Below are positions 12,232-28,770 of a stretch of DNA of 64,000 nucleotides, piece by piece. Positions within the stretch are counted from its first letter, which is position 1. Each line of letters begins with the position of its first letter. The translations under genes were made by a program, and so were the position numbers. Under the pieces are notes generated by a model. It was not told the DNA's origin and made no database searches. It saw only the letters and a list, made by a program, of their open reading frames with translations. The stretch comes from Pegea sp. RAD2-039. Lineage: Eukaryota; Chordata; Thaliacea; Salpida; Salpidae. The stretch lies in contig JAQGEQ010000043.1 of NCBI GenBank assembly GCA_034620365.1, forward strand, positions 558,001 to 622,000, read 5' to 3'.

Positions 12232-14140
12232 AGGTTAGATTTGAGAAGATTGATAAAAAAGTATGGATCCTTAGAGTTAAAGATCTTTATAAGGTTGACA
12301 AGGTTGATTGATGTTCCAAAGATTTTGGAAACATAATTGTGCCATTTAAAATCAGATGATAGAGTAATGCCAAGGTCGAAAGACCGAAGATATTTGTTGA
12401 ATAATAAACCCATTGGTGGAATATTGGATCGAAAAATTTGCAGCTGGTTTACAGGAGAAAGTTATAAGTTCAAACTTTGTGGGCTGGATTCTGAGCAGCC
12501 AGCTCAAAGACCGGTTTTCTACAATGTTTAGTGCAGTTTGAAGTTCTGAAGGATTACAAAATAATAGCTTGATATCATCTGCATACACAAGCACACTGAC
12601 ATCATCTACTGCTACTAATCTTTTGATGAGGTCTTTAATTAAAAGTAAAAAAAGAAGGGAACCCTGAACGGAACCCTGAAGAACACCACTGGTGATTTGA
12701 CTAGGAGTAGATAGAGATGTTTCAACACGAGTTTGTTGGATTCTACCTGATAAGTAATCTTCAACCCACTGTAAGATAAAGCTTTTGATTTTTAAGTTTT
12801 TCAATATAGTAATGAGCTTTTTGTGTGGAACAGAATCAAACGCTTTAGCAAAATCGAGGTATATGATGTCACAAGAGTATTACTTTCATAATGGGCTGTA
12901 AGCTCATTAAGAAAAGTGAGATATTGAGTCAGGAAAGATCTCCGTTTCACAAGGCCATGCTGGACATAAGATATTAGATGGTGCTCCATCAAATGACTGG
13001 TCATATAATTGTGAATGATACGTTCTTGAGTTCTGCAGATAACTGAACTCAGCGAATGTGGTCTGTAGTTAAATGCAGTGTTTCTGGGACTGTTTTTATA
13101 AATTGAGTAAAAATAACGAGGAAGCAGTTTTTCTTAAAAACAAAGCAAGTATCTGATCTGGGCTTTTGGAAACTGATGATTTTAAAGAAGAAATAGCCTT
13201 AGATACGATATCGACAGTTATGTCCAGATCTATCATCTCAAAGACATTTGTAAGAATATTGGAGTAGTACAGAGAAGGAGTATTGCCATCATCGGTTATA
13301 AAAACGCTATTAAATTGATTGTTTAGCAATTCAACATTATTCTCTGGTTCCATCACAAGCTAGTTGCTGTTACCAAGCAAGGGAGGTATTTGAGATCTCG
13401 CCTTAAGCTTGTGATCTATGAAGTCAAAAAACATTTTCTTGCTAGGTGAAGATAATACGGCATTTTCGCTTTCTAAATTGAAATTAGAAAAAGATTTTTT
13501 GTAAACTATACAAAGATCTTTGTACAGAGATTTGATGGAAGGGTCTCCTTTAGTTTGTTTGTATAGGAGGTTCTTTTAGTTGCTTTTAATTGTGGTTATT
13601 CCAAACAATTTTACTTAAGTTAAACTCCCAAAAATATATAACTCATGACACACAAATCTCTTCAGAACCTTCAATATGGCTTTAACAGTAACCTCATCAT
13701 TAGTTTTAGAGAGTGGTATGTAGGTACATATAAAACGAGAAAATTTGGACTTTGAGTAATGAAAATCGAAGCGGGTATAGATTTGCTGATGTCAGACAGT
13801 AGGTTTGATTTTGAATTAGAGGAGGTAGATGTTATTTACATTTATTGCAGAATCATTTAAATCCCATTTGCTTCATCTGGTTGTTTTCAAATATTTAATT
13901 TTTTTTTGCTCACATCACTACAGGTGAGATGAAACCAGGAGAAGCGTTTAATGCCTTCTATTGCCGGATTTTCACCAGAGCTAGTTTTATTGCAGAATTG
14001 GCAATTGCCATTGTAACCTTGTTTTGATGAAGTAGGTTTGTCATAATTTTTCTTTACACTTGAACGTAAGCTCTTGCCACTTTTATTTCGATCCACTATA
14101 GTTTTTACTTTCATGAAAGATTTTAGTGTCACTAACCCAA
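12232..14140 (-). mobile_element. Non-LTR retrotransposon (Jockey/CR1-like), decayed copy 1
   Basis: Minus-strand fragments appear in element order. A PHD-like zinc finger (13875-14132: CQFCNK, WFHLTC, then FCNKC) comes first. Next are endonuclease remnants (13600-13760: FICTYIP, YIFG followed by a frame-broken D-F-N). The finger-palm part of a reverse transcriptase follows (13356-12352), with SGVLQGSVQGSLLFLL and the catalytic YADDIKLL, then the post-palm DLGITLSSDFKWHNY. Frame changes between 12801 and 13100 and near 12400 show that it is inactive. The 3' end present in the other two copies (FSYRTxSTWNQLPSD and the conserved 3' UTR) is missing; similarity stops near 12240. It should have encoded a target-primed retrotransposition enzyme. 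Confidence 0.85.
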
Positions 14141-14149
14141 ATAGTTTGA

Positions 14150-16712
14150 ATTGATTTCTTATTCAAATTGAATGATTTATCACAAGTAATTTACAAATCA
14201 CTTGCTAGAAATAATTTTATCACAACTTATAATCATCTATTCAAATAGAATATGACCTACAACCTGAAAGTTATTCAAATAGATGCATTAGTTAGATTTA
14301 AAAGTGCTTCGATATCCAATATCCTTCAAAATCCGAAAATAGTGCATAGGTTTAAATGCGAAGAAAAAAACATTTGAGAAACGATATTTAAACAAAGAAA
14401 ATGCAAAAGAAGGGTATAAAGATTGACAAAATTACTCTTTTGTATTTTTGCTACATAAATTTGTGACTAATTAAGCCAATGTCTGAAAAGCACAATGAAC
14501 CAAACTTTCACAGAAGCTTAATTGAGATTGATAGCTGACCCTGAAACCTTTATCTTCCTTGCGGTTTCTTTTTATCTGCTGAGTCGGCTCTGATTTGCTC
14601 ACAAAAGACATTGACACACTATTGATGTTCCTTTTCAGAAGTAAGATCTGCTGTATATTGAGATAACTAAGAGTGATGTAAACCTAGATGTTTCAATGAG
14701 GATTTTATTAACTCTTAGAATGTTTTGTAGGCATAGTTGATCGCTTTGATTATCTTTACCTAACTTTGTTTCAATTTATTTATCATAGATCCTTACATGA
14801 GTTTTTACTCTAAATAGTGAGATAACCACTAAGAATTTATTGTTCAATTTCTGAAGTAACTTTGTCTTCCAAAAATTTATCTTCAACAGAAAAGATCCAC
14901 ATCCTATTACCATTTTATAAATTTATTGAATAGAACATGAATTTTTTTCTTTATTAGTATTTCGTTGGATTTGCTTGGAAGATCTTAATATATATTTTTA
15001 TTAATCTTAAGAATGAGTTTAAGAAAATTCAATATAAGCTATAGCAAAATTTGAAGGGAAAAAATCTATGATTTAAATAATTAATAGTTTCATTAATTTT
15101 TCTTATTTTAACTCCAAAATATGTTTTAAAATACGGTCGTTTCTATTGTTAATAAATTACAGTCGCTTTCATTAAACATTTGTTTAATTTTTCTCTTTAA
15201 ACTCTAATCAAATAGGTTAAAGTTTGACAACGAAAGTTGATTTATGAAACTACTTAATGTTTGTTTTATTACAACTCTTTGATCACTCTAAGTTTTAAAT
15301 AGTTTAACATAGAACTTTATTGAACTTTAGATAATTTTATAAAGTTATAAAGAACAACTATTTGTTTCTATTAAAAAATATAAAATTTTATATAAATAAT
15401 AAAAATATTTATATGATTACAAAACATATTAAATAAGTTAATTAATCTAATAATTGTTTTTTTATTGATTTAATTATTTTTATTAAACTAAATGATATTA
15501 TTTAGAATTGGTGTATTTCAACTTTCTTTTTAATTTTTTATTAATTTTATACTCTAATATTTTTATAAATATTTCTTGAATATTTTACTTTACTCTTTGA
15601 AATTGTTGGCCAATTATAGTGGTTGCAAAAAACCTCAAGTGATAAAATACTATTTAAGAATTTCTACAGCATGCTTAGTAGATGGAAAAGGTATAGATCA
15701 CTAAAGACATACTCTTTTTTAATACCTTCATTCATATTGTTGTTTTTACACAGTTGCACTTGTTTGTGTTATGAATAGCTGGTTTGTATTTATAATGAGA
15801 TAGAAATTTATTTGAAAGCTATTTATTCAGTTCATGTGTTTAAATATAAAACTAATTTTGAAACAGTTGCTTCTGTTTGTATAAATGATGGTGCTTTCAT
15901 TTTTACTGCAACTAATAAGTTTGTTTTATTAGATAATTAAATAAGTTTTTGAAACTTGATAACTGTTTCATTCTGTTTATCTATTTTTCTGAATTATTTT
16001 TGCTATTTGTTTTGTTGTACAGATTCTTATGAAATTGAAGTAAAAGAAAATTTTTCATTCTAGAAACTATGGTGAAAGTATTAACAGTTTTTTTTTTATA
16101 TATTTGTTTTGGATTGAACTTTGTCACTACCTGTGTTGAGTTTAAGTTATTTACATTTTCTAATTCTATAGTGGTTATCAAATAATTACTTAAGACTAAC
16201 TTTTTGTAATCATTATAGTGAGAGTTTTTACATTTATTGTGTTAACATTATAAAAATATAACTAAATTTAGAAGTTTTTCTTCTGAATATTTACTACGAT
16301 TTTATAAACAATTAATATCTACTTGAGTATTTATAAATATTAAACAAAAGTAATTTTAGGTTGATTAAAAGAATATTATCTATTCTGAGATGAAGATGTC
16401 AGAGTTTAAGTTGTTTCAAATAAATTTAACCTTAGCTGAGGTTTAAAAGTTTTAAACTTTGTTGTATGATGCAGCTAGACAAGAAGGTTTTATGCTTTTG
16501 AAAGCTATCATCTATTTATAATATTATTTTTGTAATGAACTTTTTATTTTAATTTAGAAAAATTTTGTTAAAAGAACTCTCATTGAATAATTCTTTTCTT
16601 TACAAATAATGTATAGTATTCTTTCTTTATTTAAACAAAATATTCATATTTTGTTGTATTTTATTTCAGACTAATATTTCAAAGATTGTGTATACTTTTA
16701 ATTATTTTAAAA
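14150..16712. other. AT-rich spacer upstream of AGPS
   Basis: No coding similarity noted. The right end should carry the AGPS promoter and 5' untranslated region. Confidence 0.5.
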
Positions 16713-20008
<3,296 letters not shown>

Positions 20009-21604
20009 TTTTCTAATATCCATGTAGTCTTGTATTTAGTTGTTGTTTTGTAGACGGATTTTACCTTTTTTCTTTTAGTAAATTTCACATGAAACGAAGA
20101 AACTATCTTGTATCTCATCTAACAAATTCAGTGCTTTTCCAATCTTTTTTCTAATTTTACCTAATTCAATTTTCTTTTCTTTTTTAATAATCAAATTTTT
20201 ATTCGCCTCTAATTCAATCTGTTTTATTAAATTATCTTCATTAATTTTGATTTAGTTGAAAATATGCATTTTTCGTAGCGTTCATGTTTTCTATTTTTTT
20301 GTATTAATTCTAAAAGTCATTTGTTAGATTACAATTTTGATGGCATGTAGCTAATTTCAAGCAAATTTTATTAAATTCGAACTTAAATTTATGCATCGTA
20401 AACTTTATCGTATTTGGTTTCAAATGTACTGATATTAGCTCTAATCTGAATGTTTTTATTCGGAATTTTAAACAAATATTTTATGATTTTTTTACTTGAA
20501 ATTAAAATTTGAACAATTATATTTGAAATATACTAAACAGCTTTGTACCTCGTCTTGTAACGATTGATTGATAGAGGTTAGAACTGATTAATAAACGAGA
20601 GTTAGAAAAGCAGACAGAACAATTTGAAGATGATAATTTAGCACACCAGCTGTAATTTTGATGAAGTAATTTAATTTTTTAGAAAAGTAGATTTGAATGA
20701 CACAACTTATTTACTTGAAAGCTGAAATAAAACTTACTGACAGTTTATTTTTGCATTATTCAGCTTAATGGTAAAATAATTTGCTTAATTAGGAACTTAA
20801 TTTATGCCTAAGGTTCAATTACAAGAACATTTTTAAAACTTCTCTTTGATGTTCTAAATTGTTTTTAAGTTGTGTTTGACCTTGTATAATTATGCTTTTA
20901 TTTGAAGCTTTATTTAATTAAAGCTCGTTATACTTATATTTTGATGTTATTTTTCCGAATTTCTTTTGTTCAAATAATTGATCCGACTAAATAACGTAGT
21001 TCTTTATTAAAAGATAACTTAAAATCGAATGAAAATCTTTTGGTCTTGTTGTAGAAAAAATTTCTTATTTTTTTATTTTTTTAATTCTGATGATGATTTA
21101 CTAAACAGTTTACAATTATTAAAAGTATTTAAGTTTAGTTTTTTCCGTAGGGAAACTTTTAATTGACCCACGTGACATAATATCGTTAATCTTGTACATT
21201 TACTTAAGATCCTTTTAAAGTACCCACATGGTAGGCTAAGTGATCTCTGCTGCTTGATTACAGTTTTTGTATTTTTAACCATGATTAGAAAAATATTTCA
21301 AATAATAAAAATGACTTAAAGTATCTTTGGAAGAACAAATCTTGCAAAGATTTGCTTTCAATCTTGGAATGAACTTACTGTAAGTAGTTTTAATATTTCT
21401 GTTAGTAAAACATTTTTTACTAAATGACATTTATTATTATGTTCTATATGATTTGATTTTGTTTTTCTCTAATTTTTTTGATATTTTTGAATTAAAATAT
21501 TTCCTATCATTTTTTAACCAATTTAAATTTAAAGTTTTTTTGCTTCTTATTTCTAGTTTTCATTTTGATTCAGATTTAATCAATCCTTTAGATTAAAACA
21601 TTGC

Positions 21605-21746
21605 ATAAAAAGCTTTTTTTTAAACTATGATACAAATGTTATGTATAAACCATGACATTTGTTTTTAAAAAGCTGATATTAATTTATCATATTTCACTAC
21701 TGCTTAAATCATATATTTTCGCAGAATAAGTCATGATGTACATATT
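21605..21746 (+). repeat. 142-bp direct repeat, unit 1
   Basis: From ATAAAAAGCTTTTTTTTAAA to GTACATATT. Matches the unit at 22099-22240 with one difference that I can see (C for T in the AAACCATGAC segment). The units start 494 bp apart in the same orientation. Confidence 0.9.
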
Positions 21747-22098
21747 TTAAAAACTAATATTGTGTCTTTTGTTTTTAAACAATTTTAAATATTATTATAT
21801 AAATTATTTCTACAGATTATTTTAAAATGTAAATTTACTTTGATATATAAATATTTAATACTATAATGAAGGTGTTACTTGAAATCTTTCAAATTTTTAA
21901 TTTTGCACAAATTTTTAGGTTTAAACTTGAATAACAAGTTGACAGTTTATTATATGAAATACATCTATACAAAAATTGTAAGTTTCGTTTATAAATCTTT
22001 TCATAATTGATTTTTTGATAAATATAAACATTTATTTTTAATAAGTTGATTTAATTAATTCTGATTATTTTTTAGTGTAAAATTTTCGCAACTATAAT

Positions 22099-22240
22099 AT
22101 AAAAAGCTTTTTTTTAAACTATGATACAAATGTTATGTATAAATCATGACATTTGTTTTTAAAAAGCTGATATTAATTTATCATATTTCACTACTGCTTA
22201 AATCATATATTTTCGCAGAATAAGTCATGATGTACATATT
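22099..22240 (+). repeat. 142-bp direct repeat, unit 2
   Basis: Second unit of the pair beginning at 21605. Near-identity in a fast-drifting AT-rich spacer implies a recent duplication or a mobile short element. No terminal inverted repeat was seen. Confidence 0.9.
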
Positions 22241-23496
22241 CAAATTATGTATCCTAAAAAATAAATGTTTAGAATTATGTAATTATAAATCTATAAATAT
22301 TCTAAACTAAACTTGTTAAAGAACACTTTATATTTTTAAGAATAATCACGGACTTTAATAATCAAATATTTTCGATTTGTACAGCATGCTTTTTAAAGAT
22401 CATCTAATCTTCTAGAATTTATTTAATTGTTGGACAATTGACGAAAACTTCACAATTTGCAAAAGTGGCTGAAGATACTCGCCAATTACTCCGCTGTAAC
22501 ATTACTTTTTCGACTTGATTGTTTTAATAAAAGAAGAAAACAAACTATTGAACTTCACAAACTTATTGAAATAAATGCAGAAGCATTCTATCAAATTAGA
22601 TATTTTTCTTCCCTGAACTTGACTCCAAAACCGATTTTCACTTGTCTACACCTGTTCCATCTCAATATTTGCTTAAATGTTTAGCAATTCAAACTTAACT
22701 AGATTCAAAAATACAATTGGATCTACTTTCATAAGATTTATGGTTTGCTAGTGGCGGAAAATATGTTGTATTTTCACCAACAATCTGGTTTTTTGAAAGA
22801 CTTTGAATGAAGCTCGATCAAGTTTGATGTTCTCGAAAAAAATACATAATTTACGGATCAACCTTTTTATCGATTTACTTGTTAAAAGTTGCAGTTTCGG
22901 ACCTCTGCCCCGACTTGTAATTCTGTGAAAATCTTTTTTATCACGTTTAGATAGAAACAAAAATAAAATATTTCTAAAGTGTGAAAATCTGCACATTGTT
23001 ATTATTTAACTTTTGCTTTTCACTACCTCAATTCATTGAAATTTGTACGAGAAGATAAATGACAACTAACTTGTATAATCTAAAATATTTCCACAAAATC
23101 TGAAATTAGATTATGAATTTTTTAGTATATTAACTTTCATCACTATTAATTATCAACTATACATCTTTCATTAATAAAATGCCTTAAATTTTCTTGAAAT
23201 GTTTGGTGCAAAAGTTGCGACTGGAAATTAAAATATTTTATTCAAATTAAATCTGTCCAATGTAACTTCAAGTGCTTGTCGTTTTCTAAGTTTCTTTTAC
23301 TAGGTCTTTTTTAATAGAAAGATCTTATAATCAAATCATTTTACAAAATTATTAATCAGTTGATTTGAGATCAAATTACCAGTTTTATAGTAAAATTTCA
23401 CAATTGAAATTGAGGATAATTCAATAAACTTTAAGACGAATCAAAAACTGTATTAAAACGAACATCAATCAAAACAAGACTATTAAGAGACGATAT

Positions 23497-26400
23497 TCAT
23501 ACTTTACACATATCTATAATACTTAAAATACCCCAATCTTTATACCCAGCATCTTTTTTGCTACGATCTTCAAGTTTTCTGTAAAAAATGTTTATTTCAA
23601 AGTTTAAAGAAAAAAGTGATAACAATTATATAAATTTTTTACTGAATTAGTTTAATTTAAAAATTTATTTTCATGAAATTACTTACAACAGTGTGATATC
23701 AAGTTGCTTCTGAAAACCATGAAGTTTTTCCACTGAGCAATTCTTTCCAATTTGTCCTTGTAAGGATTGTAGAGGACTTGAAATAGCTAAATATTGATTC
23801 CTTCGATTGACACCAGATTCACCCTGGATCACTTTTAATTGACACTAAATTGCAACAGTTGATAATCTGCACAAACCTTTGTTAATGAAAACAATGTTCT
23901 GGAGAAATCAACAGCTCTATAGTAATTCAAGAAACCAACAAACAGCTCCTCGACACTCATCTCATTTCCATGTAATTTCACATTTTTAATTTGTCTAACA
24001 AGTTTTGTTCGGAATCCTCCCATAATCCAATCATCATGACCTACAATTTCAAAAATAATTATTTTAGAACAAAATAAGTTGATTTGAAAACCAACCATTG
24101 TATTTGTAGATCAGTTTAAATAGCGGAGGTATAACAGCAGGATTGAGTCTCATCAGATAGAAAAGAGCGAGAGAGGTTAACATGAAGGGAGTTAGGCCAT
24201 CGTAAGTTTTATCTCCATGCTTCACAATTTTATTTTGCTTTGCCCATTCACGAATTAAGAATAAATAAGGGCCAACTCTTTCGTCCATTCGAACATACAT
24301 ATTAATACACCATCCCATTTGCACTCCTGATCTAAAAGAAGATTTGATCTTTGTATGATCTACCAACCAATCAGCAACCAACTAGTTACCAATTACCAAC
24401 CAATCAGCAGCAATCTACCAACCAATCAGTAACCATCTATCAACCAATCAGCAACCATCTAGTAACCAACTATCAACCAATCAGCAACCATCTAGTAACC
24501 AACTACCAACCAATCAGCAACCATCTAGTAACCAACTACCAACCAATCAGCAACCATCTAGTAACCAACTACCAACCAATCAGCAACCATCTAGTAACCA
24601 ACTATCAACCAATCAGCAACCATCTAGTAACCAACTACCAACCAATCAGCAACCATCTAGTAACCAACTACCAACCAATCAGCAACCATCTAGTAACCAA
24701 CTACCAACCAATCAGCAACCATCTAGTAACCAACTACAACCAATCAGCAACCATCTAGTAACCAACTACAACCAATCTAGTAACCAACTACAGCGACCAT
24801 CTAGTAACCAACTATCAACCAATTAGCAACCATCTAGTAACCAACTACCAACCAATCAGCAACCATCTAGTAACCAACTATCAACCAATCAGCAACCATC
24901 TAGTAACCAACTACCAACCTATTATCAAGTGAAATATCAGCAGAAATATCCAAAGGTTTAAAATAGAAAGACATCAATGGGATTTGGGCTGGAACCATTT
25001 TTGCGTTACTGATCATAGGCAAAAAGTCTGTGATCAGTTTATCTATCGGAAAGTTTTAATGAACAGGATGTAGATGACATGAGATGTTGTACTTGATTGA
25101 GAGAAAAGTTTAAGGGATCCTTCTCGATGATGGTTCTTGTAGTCATCAGCAGCTGCTCTTGTAACATCTCGTAAGCTCCTGATACTGTGGACTTCGTTTC
25201 CAAATCGTAAATCAGCAACTGAAATATCGATGTCTGAAGTCATCTTCCCAAATCCAGACATCGATGTGCCAAAAGGAACTGAAAATCATCAAAAAATCAT
25301 CAAAGAGCTGTTTAGAAGACGTCCTTCTTACTCGCTGCAAATGATGGGCTGATGAGGTGGCTAAAGAAGTCGTCCATCAAGCTTGTAAGAAAAAATTTTG
25401 CCCGAAGATTATTTGAAGAAGAAGAGAACTTTTGATAAAGCAAATCCATTTGTGAAGACATCTGAAAGAATCAGAAATCAAATCCATTTGTCACTTTTAC
25501 AATACTCGCCGATTTTTGAAATTATTCAACTTTGACAAATGTAGAAAGATCTCAACTTTTAAGACAGTAGAGAAAAAATTGCTTTTTAAAAATATGTTTT
25601 TGGAGTATTAAAAAGTTTTATAAATTCTTTAATAAAAAGTGTTGGAAAAATCTTAAACTTTAAAATAAAGAATACATTGAACTTTATCCGATGAATATTT
25701 TTTTAAGGCTCACATCTTCACACTCTCGAAAATCATCTTTTAGATCTTTAATTTCTGATTTACTCTTGACCACATCATCATCAAAGTTTGAAGGTGATGT
25801 ATTTTTCAAATTAGGTTTCAGATTGGCTATTCTAAGAGGAACTCCAAGCTTTGTTGGTTGAAGTAGTTTTTTTGTATGCATGACATCTTCAAACTCCACA
25901 AAATAATATCTACTCTATAAGAAGTCATTAGTTTTGGAAGATTAAATCTTATAACAATTATTTTTGTAATTTTTTAAAACATTAATAATAATCAATTAAT
26001 TTAGCCAACTTTTTTATTCAAATTAAATATATCCACGATTTTATTATATTTATAAAAAAACAATTTAATAGTTTTTGAAGGTTAAAAATTTTTTTAACTG
26101 TTTCTATCTACCTCAGATGACTTTTTGCTATATGCTCTTTCAAGGTGAGCACAGTTTCCAATTTCAGAAACTAATTTTAAAAGTTTTTCATTCATATATT
26201 CATCATTTAGATTTGGAGGTACAAATACTTGTAATAAAACACTTTTGTTTGCTTGCCTTAGCAGAGTTTTTGTTATAGTAGAATATGATAAGTCTGGATC
26301 AAGTAAGATATCTTTTGTATCTTTAAAATAATTTGAAAAAAAAGGTAAAAAATGTTGTAATAATTTTAAAAAGTTAAGTTTTTATAACATTATAAATTTT

Positions 26401-26596
26401 ACTACTTTTACTTTACAACAAATTTTCTAAATAATAAAGTTTAGTATCACTTACCAGTTATTTTTACTTCTTCATTCAGATGAAACCGATAAAATTTATT
26501 GTGAAAAACATGATTATTATTAGAAGAGTTTCTAAAATATCTTTTACATATAAATGGTCTGGCTAAGGATAGAATTTTGGTTTTTTCTCTTGCCAT
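23497..26596 (-). CDS. MTPAP: Mitochondrial poly(A) polymerase-like nucleotidyltransferase
   Basis: Ten exons join in phase to 1611 nt (536 residues; human 582): 26455-26596, 26112-26320, 25714-25914, 25332-25461, 25093-25278, 24919-25042, 24096-24331, 23877-24040, 23687-23823, 23497-23578. The start MAREKTKILSLARPFICKR is basic and lacks acidic residues beyond E4, like a mitochondrial presequence. An RNP-like domain follows (SVLLQVFVPP, YYFVEFED). The polymerase core has PFGTSMSGFGKMTSDIDI, with the two catalytic Asp, and a third Asp in ISADISLDN. The PAP-associated region has LIREWAKQN and LTPFMLTSLALFYLM. The C-terminus KDWGILSII resembles the human end. It adds tails to mitochondrial RNA. 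The intron at 24332-24918 is nearly all minisatellite. TUT1-like enzymes are the alternative; the N-terminus favours MTPAP. Confidence 0.83.
24361..24918. repeat. 33-bp minisatellite filling an MTPAP intron
   Basis: About 14 units of a 33-bp repeat whose plus-strand core is CAGCAACCATCTAGTAACC, with a few shortened units between 24735 and 24800. It occupies almost the whole 587-nt intron (24332-24918) of the minus-strand gene and runs up to the 5' splice site: the donor GTTGGTAGTTGG is itself repeat sequence. Because the unit is divisible by three, it leaves a 135-codon plus-strand frame that is not a gene. Confidence 0.92.
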
Positions 26597-28770
26597 TCAA
26601 AATTTTTAAAGCAAATAATCTATAAACTTAAACATAAAAATAATTAATAAACAAAAATTAATAACAAAGAATATGACTAATTAAAAATATTTCAATTTTA
26701 TAAAAGACTCAACTTTAGTGAACAATCAAGTTGACTCTGAAATTAATAATAAGGTTATAGATGTAATTTTGTTTTATCATTCATTTTTAGCCGAATCATC
26801 TAATGTAAAATAATATTTGCTTAATTCTAAATAATATTTAATAAATATTAAATATATAATCATATGTTATTACTAATAATGACTTTTGCTCATCAAAATA
26901 TAAATGATTAAATAACAAATTTATGATAATAATGAATCAAAATAAATATAATTATTGCATCATTCTATATTTTTGATAACTCAATCTATAGTTAATAATA
27001 AATATATTTTAAGAACTGGTATATAATGCTGCAGTTTCTTCATTTATTCTGTAGTCTTGATTCATAGGTTATATTTACTGTTCCTTATTGTTCCGATAAT
27101 TATGCTAAGCTGTGATACTTAGGACCTTTTTATACTTTCTACTCATATTTTTTGTGCTTACTATAAAAGCTATATAATTTATTATCTGCAGCAATGCATT
27201 GAACTGATAAATAAAATTATGAGGTAAACTGAGCTTCAATGACTGTCATAAGATAACAATTTGAATATTACTTTTATATAAATACATTACATCTTACTTA
27301 GACTTCACAATTGTCATTTGAAATCAATAACTAATAAATGTCATTAAAAAATTTTATGTTAGAATAAAAATTCTTTAGAATTATAAAAGCAATAAATTTG
27401 CAATGAATTTTATATTCTTATTTATTTGTTTAACTTACATTTGTTAAGTATAACAGATAAAAGATAACTAAATCATAGAATTGAACATGGTAAACATGGG
27501 TCATAAGGGCTTGATCTATACTTTACTTTCTTGTTAGGGGATTTTTTAGGTCAAAAGTATCTAAAAATGTATAAGCTTTTACTGATCCTACTCAATGATT
27601 TTATAACGAGAAAAAATTTTCATTTTTAAACTATAATTAATATAACTAAGAGCTTCTTGTAGCTATTTATAATCAGTTATAATATTTAGTTTCTATCAAA
27701 TTAATTTTTGGTCTCAATGCAGATGCTGTTAAATCAATACTTCATTCTGAGCATTGAATTTATCAAAAATTAAGTCATATAAAATCTATTAATGTAACAA
27801 CTAACAGTCTAAGGCTAATGTGGTATGCTGGTAAAAAATTTAATCTGGAAGTTGCTTTATTGATCATTACAAAAACTCTAAAGCTTGTATTATGCTTTTT
27901 GAGTGAAAAAACAGTTACTACTTTTATGCTTTTCATCTGAAAGAAGTATGAATTCTCGCCTACAACAGTTTATTTTTTTTTAACGTTTTTAGTTCAAATA
28001 TACATAGAATCTTTGTGTTAATGTTACTTAAACGACTAATCTCAAGATCATTTACTTATCCTTAGAATTGATATACAAATCTCTTATAAAAAAACTAAGT
28101 ACTCACGAGGCAACTAAATTACTGGAGTCATACAAAACTTTGTTAACTAACCTCGTCTCGCAGACTTGGCTTAAGAAGAACTTCATTAAAGTTAAACAAA
28201 AACCAGTCGAATTTAAATAAAAATAAAAATTGAAAGATTTATTTACGAGTGAGAACATTTTATTAAAATGGAAGGATTATTTAAATAGCAATTATTAATG
28301 ATTTAAAATTAAATCTTGTATTTTCAAGACTTTATTCTTTTTCACAAATAAGGTTTTTAATATTTTAACTAATTAAATCAAAAATACAAGTTGATAAACA
28401 TTATAACAAATTAAAGTTGGGTTTAAGTTGCTAAAATGTTGTTATTATATTAATAATAAACAAACTATTTACTCCTTACAAAGCGGTGTGCAACCTTCTG
28501 AAGGCACCGAAAACTCAACTTCATATAAACATCCAACAACTGAATATGGACAGTAAGTAACATGTGAGCAAACAAAAGTAACGACTAAAGTTAAAAACTT
28601 TTATAGACCAACGCTAGTAACACAAAATAATTACAAGACAATTTGTAGTTTAGTAGCTATTTAAGTAGAAAATAGAAATCGAGAGAATTAAATCAATTAA
28701 GACATATATGTTTTGATAGTTATATGACAAGGAAAATTACACAGCAAAAAAAATGATTAAATGGAATTAT
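26597..28770. other. Spacer between MTPAP and ALDH6A1
   Basis: AT-rich. Contains the MTPAP promoter side, a dispersed repeat copy at about 28025-28165, and the ALDH6A1 3' untranslated region at the right. No exons recognised. Confidence 0.5.
28025..28165 (+). repeat. Dispersed repeat, copy B
   Basis: Partner of the copy near 2366: identical over about 32 bases around ACGACTAATCTCAAGATC, then similar blocks TACTCAC, GCAACTAAA and TTTGTTAACT in the same order. Extends an unknown distance to the left. Confidence 0.55.

Larger units (their letters stand above)
20009..23496. other. Spacer between convergent AGPS and MTPAP genes
   Basis: Holds both 3' untranslated regions and a 142-bp direct repeat pair. 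Open frames at 22457-22684 (+) and 22748-22996 (-) overlap a region of less biased composition; the minus frame has a basic SRGRGPKLQ stretch vaguely like a Tc1 helix-turn-helix, but I could not support a call. Confidence 0.5.

Noticed and set aside
22748..22996. Minus frame with SRGRGPKLQ and basic residues, similar to a Tc1 helix-turn-helix
   Set aside because: Only one short stretch looks similar and no downstream transposase blocks follow; left as unsupported.
24351..24758. 135-codon plus-strand frame of repeated YQPISNHLVTN
   Set aside because: It is the translation of the 33-bp minisatellite, whose length is divisible by three, lying in an MTPAP intron.
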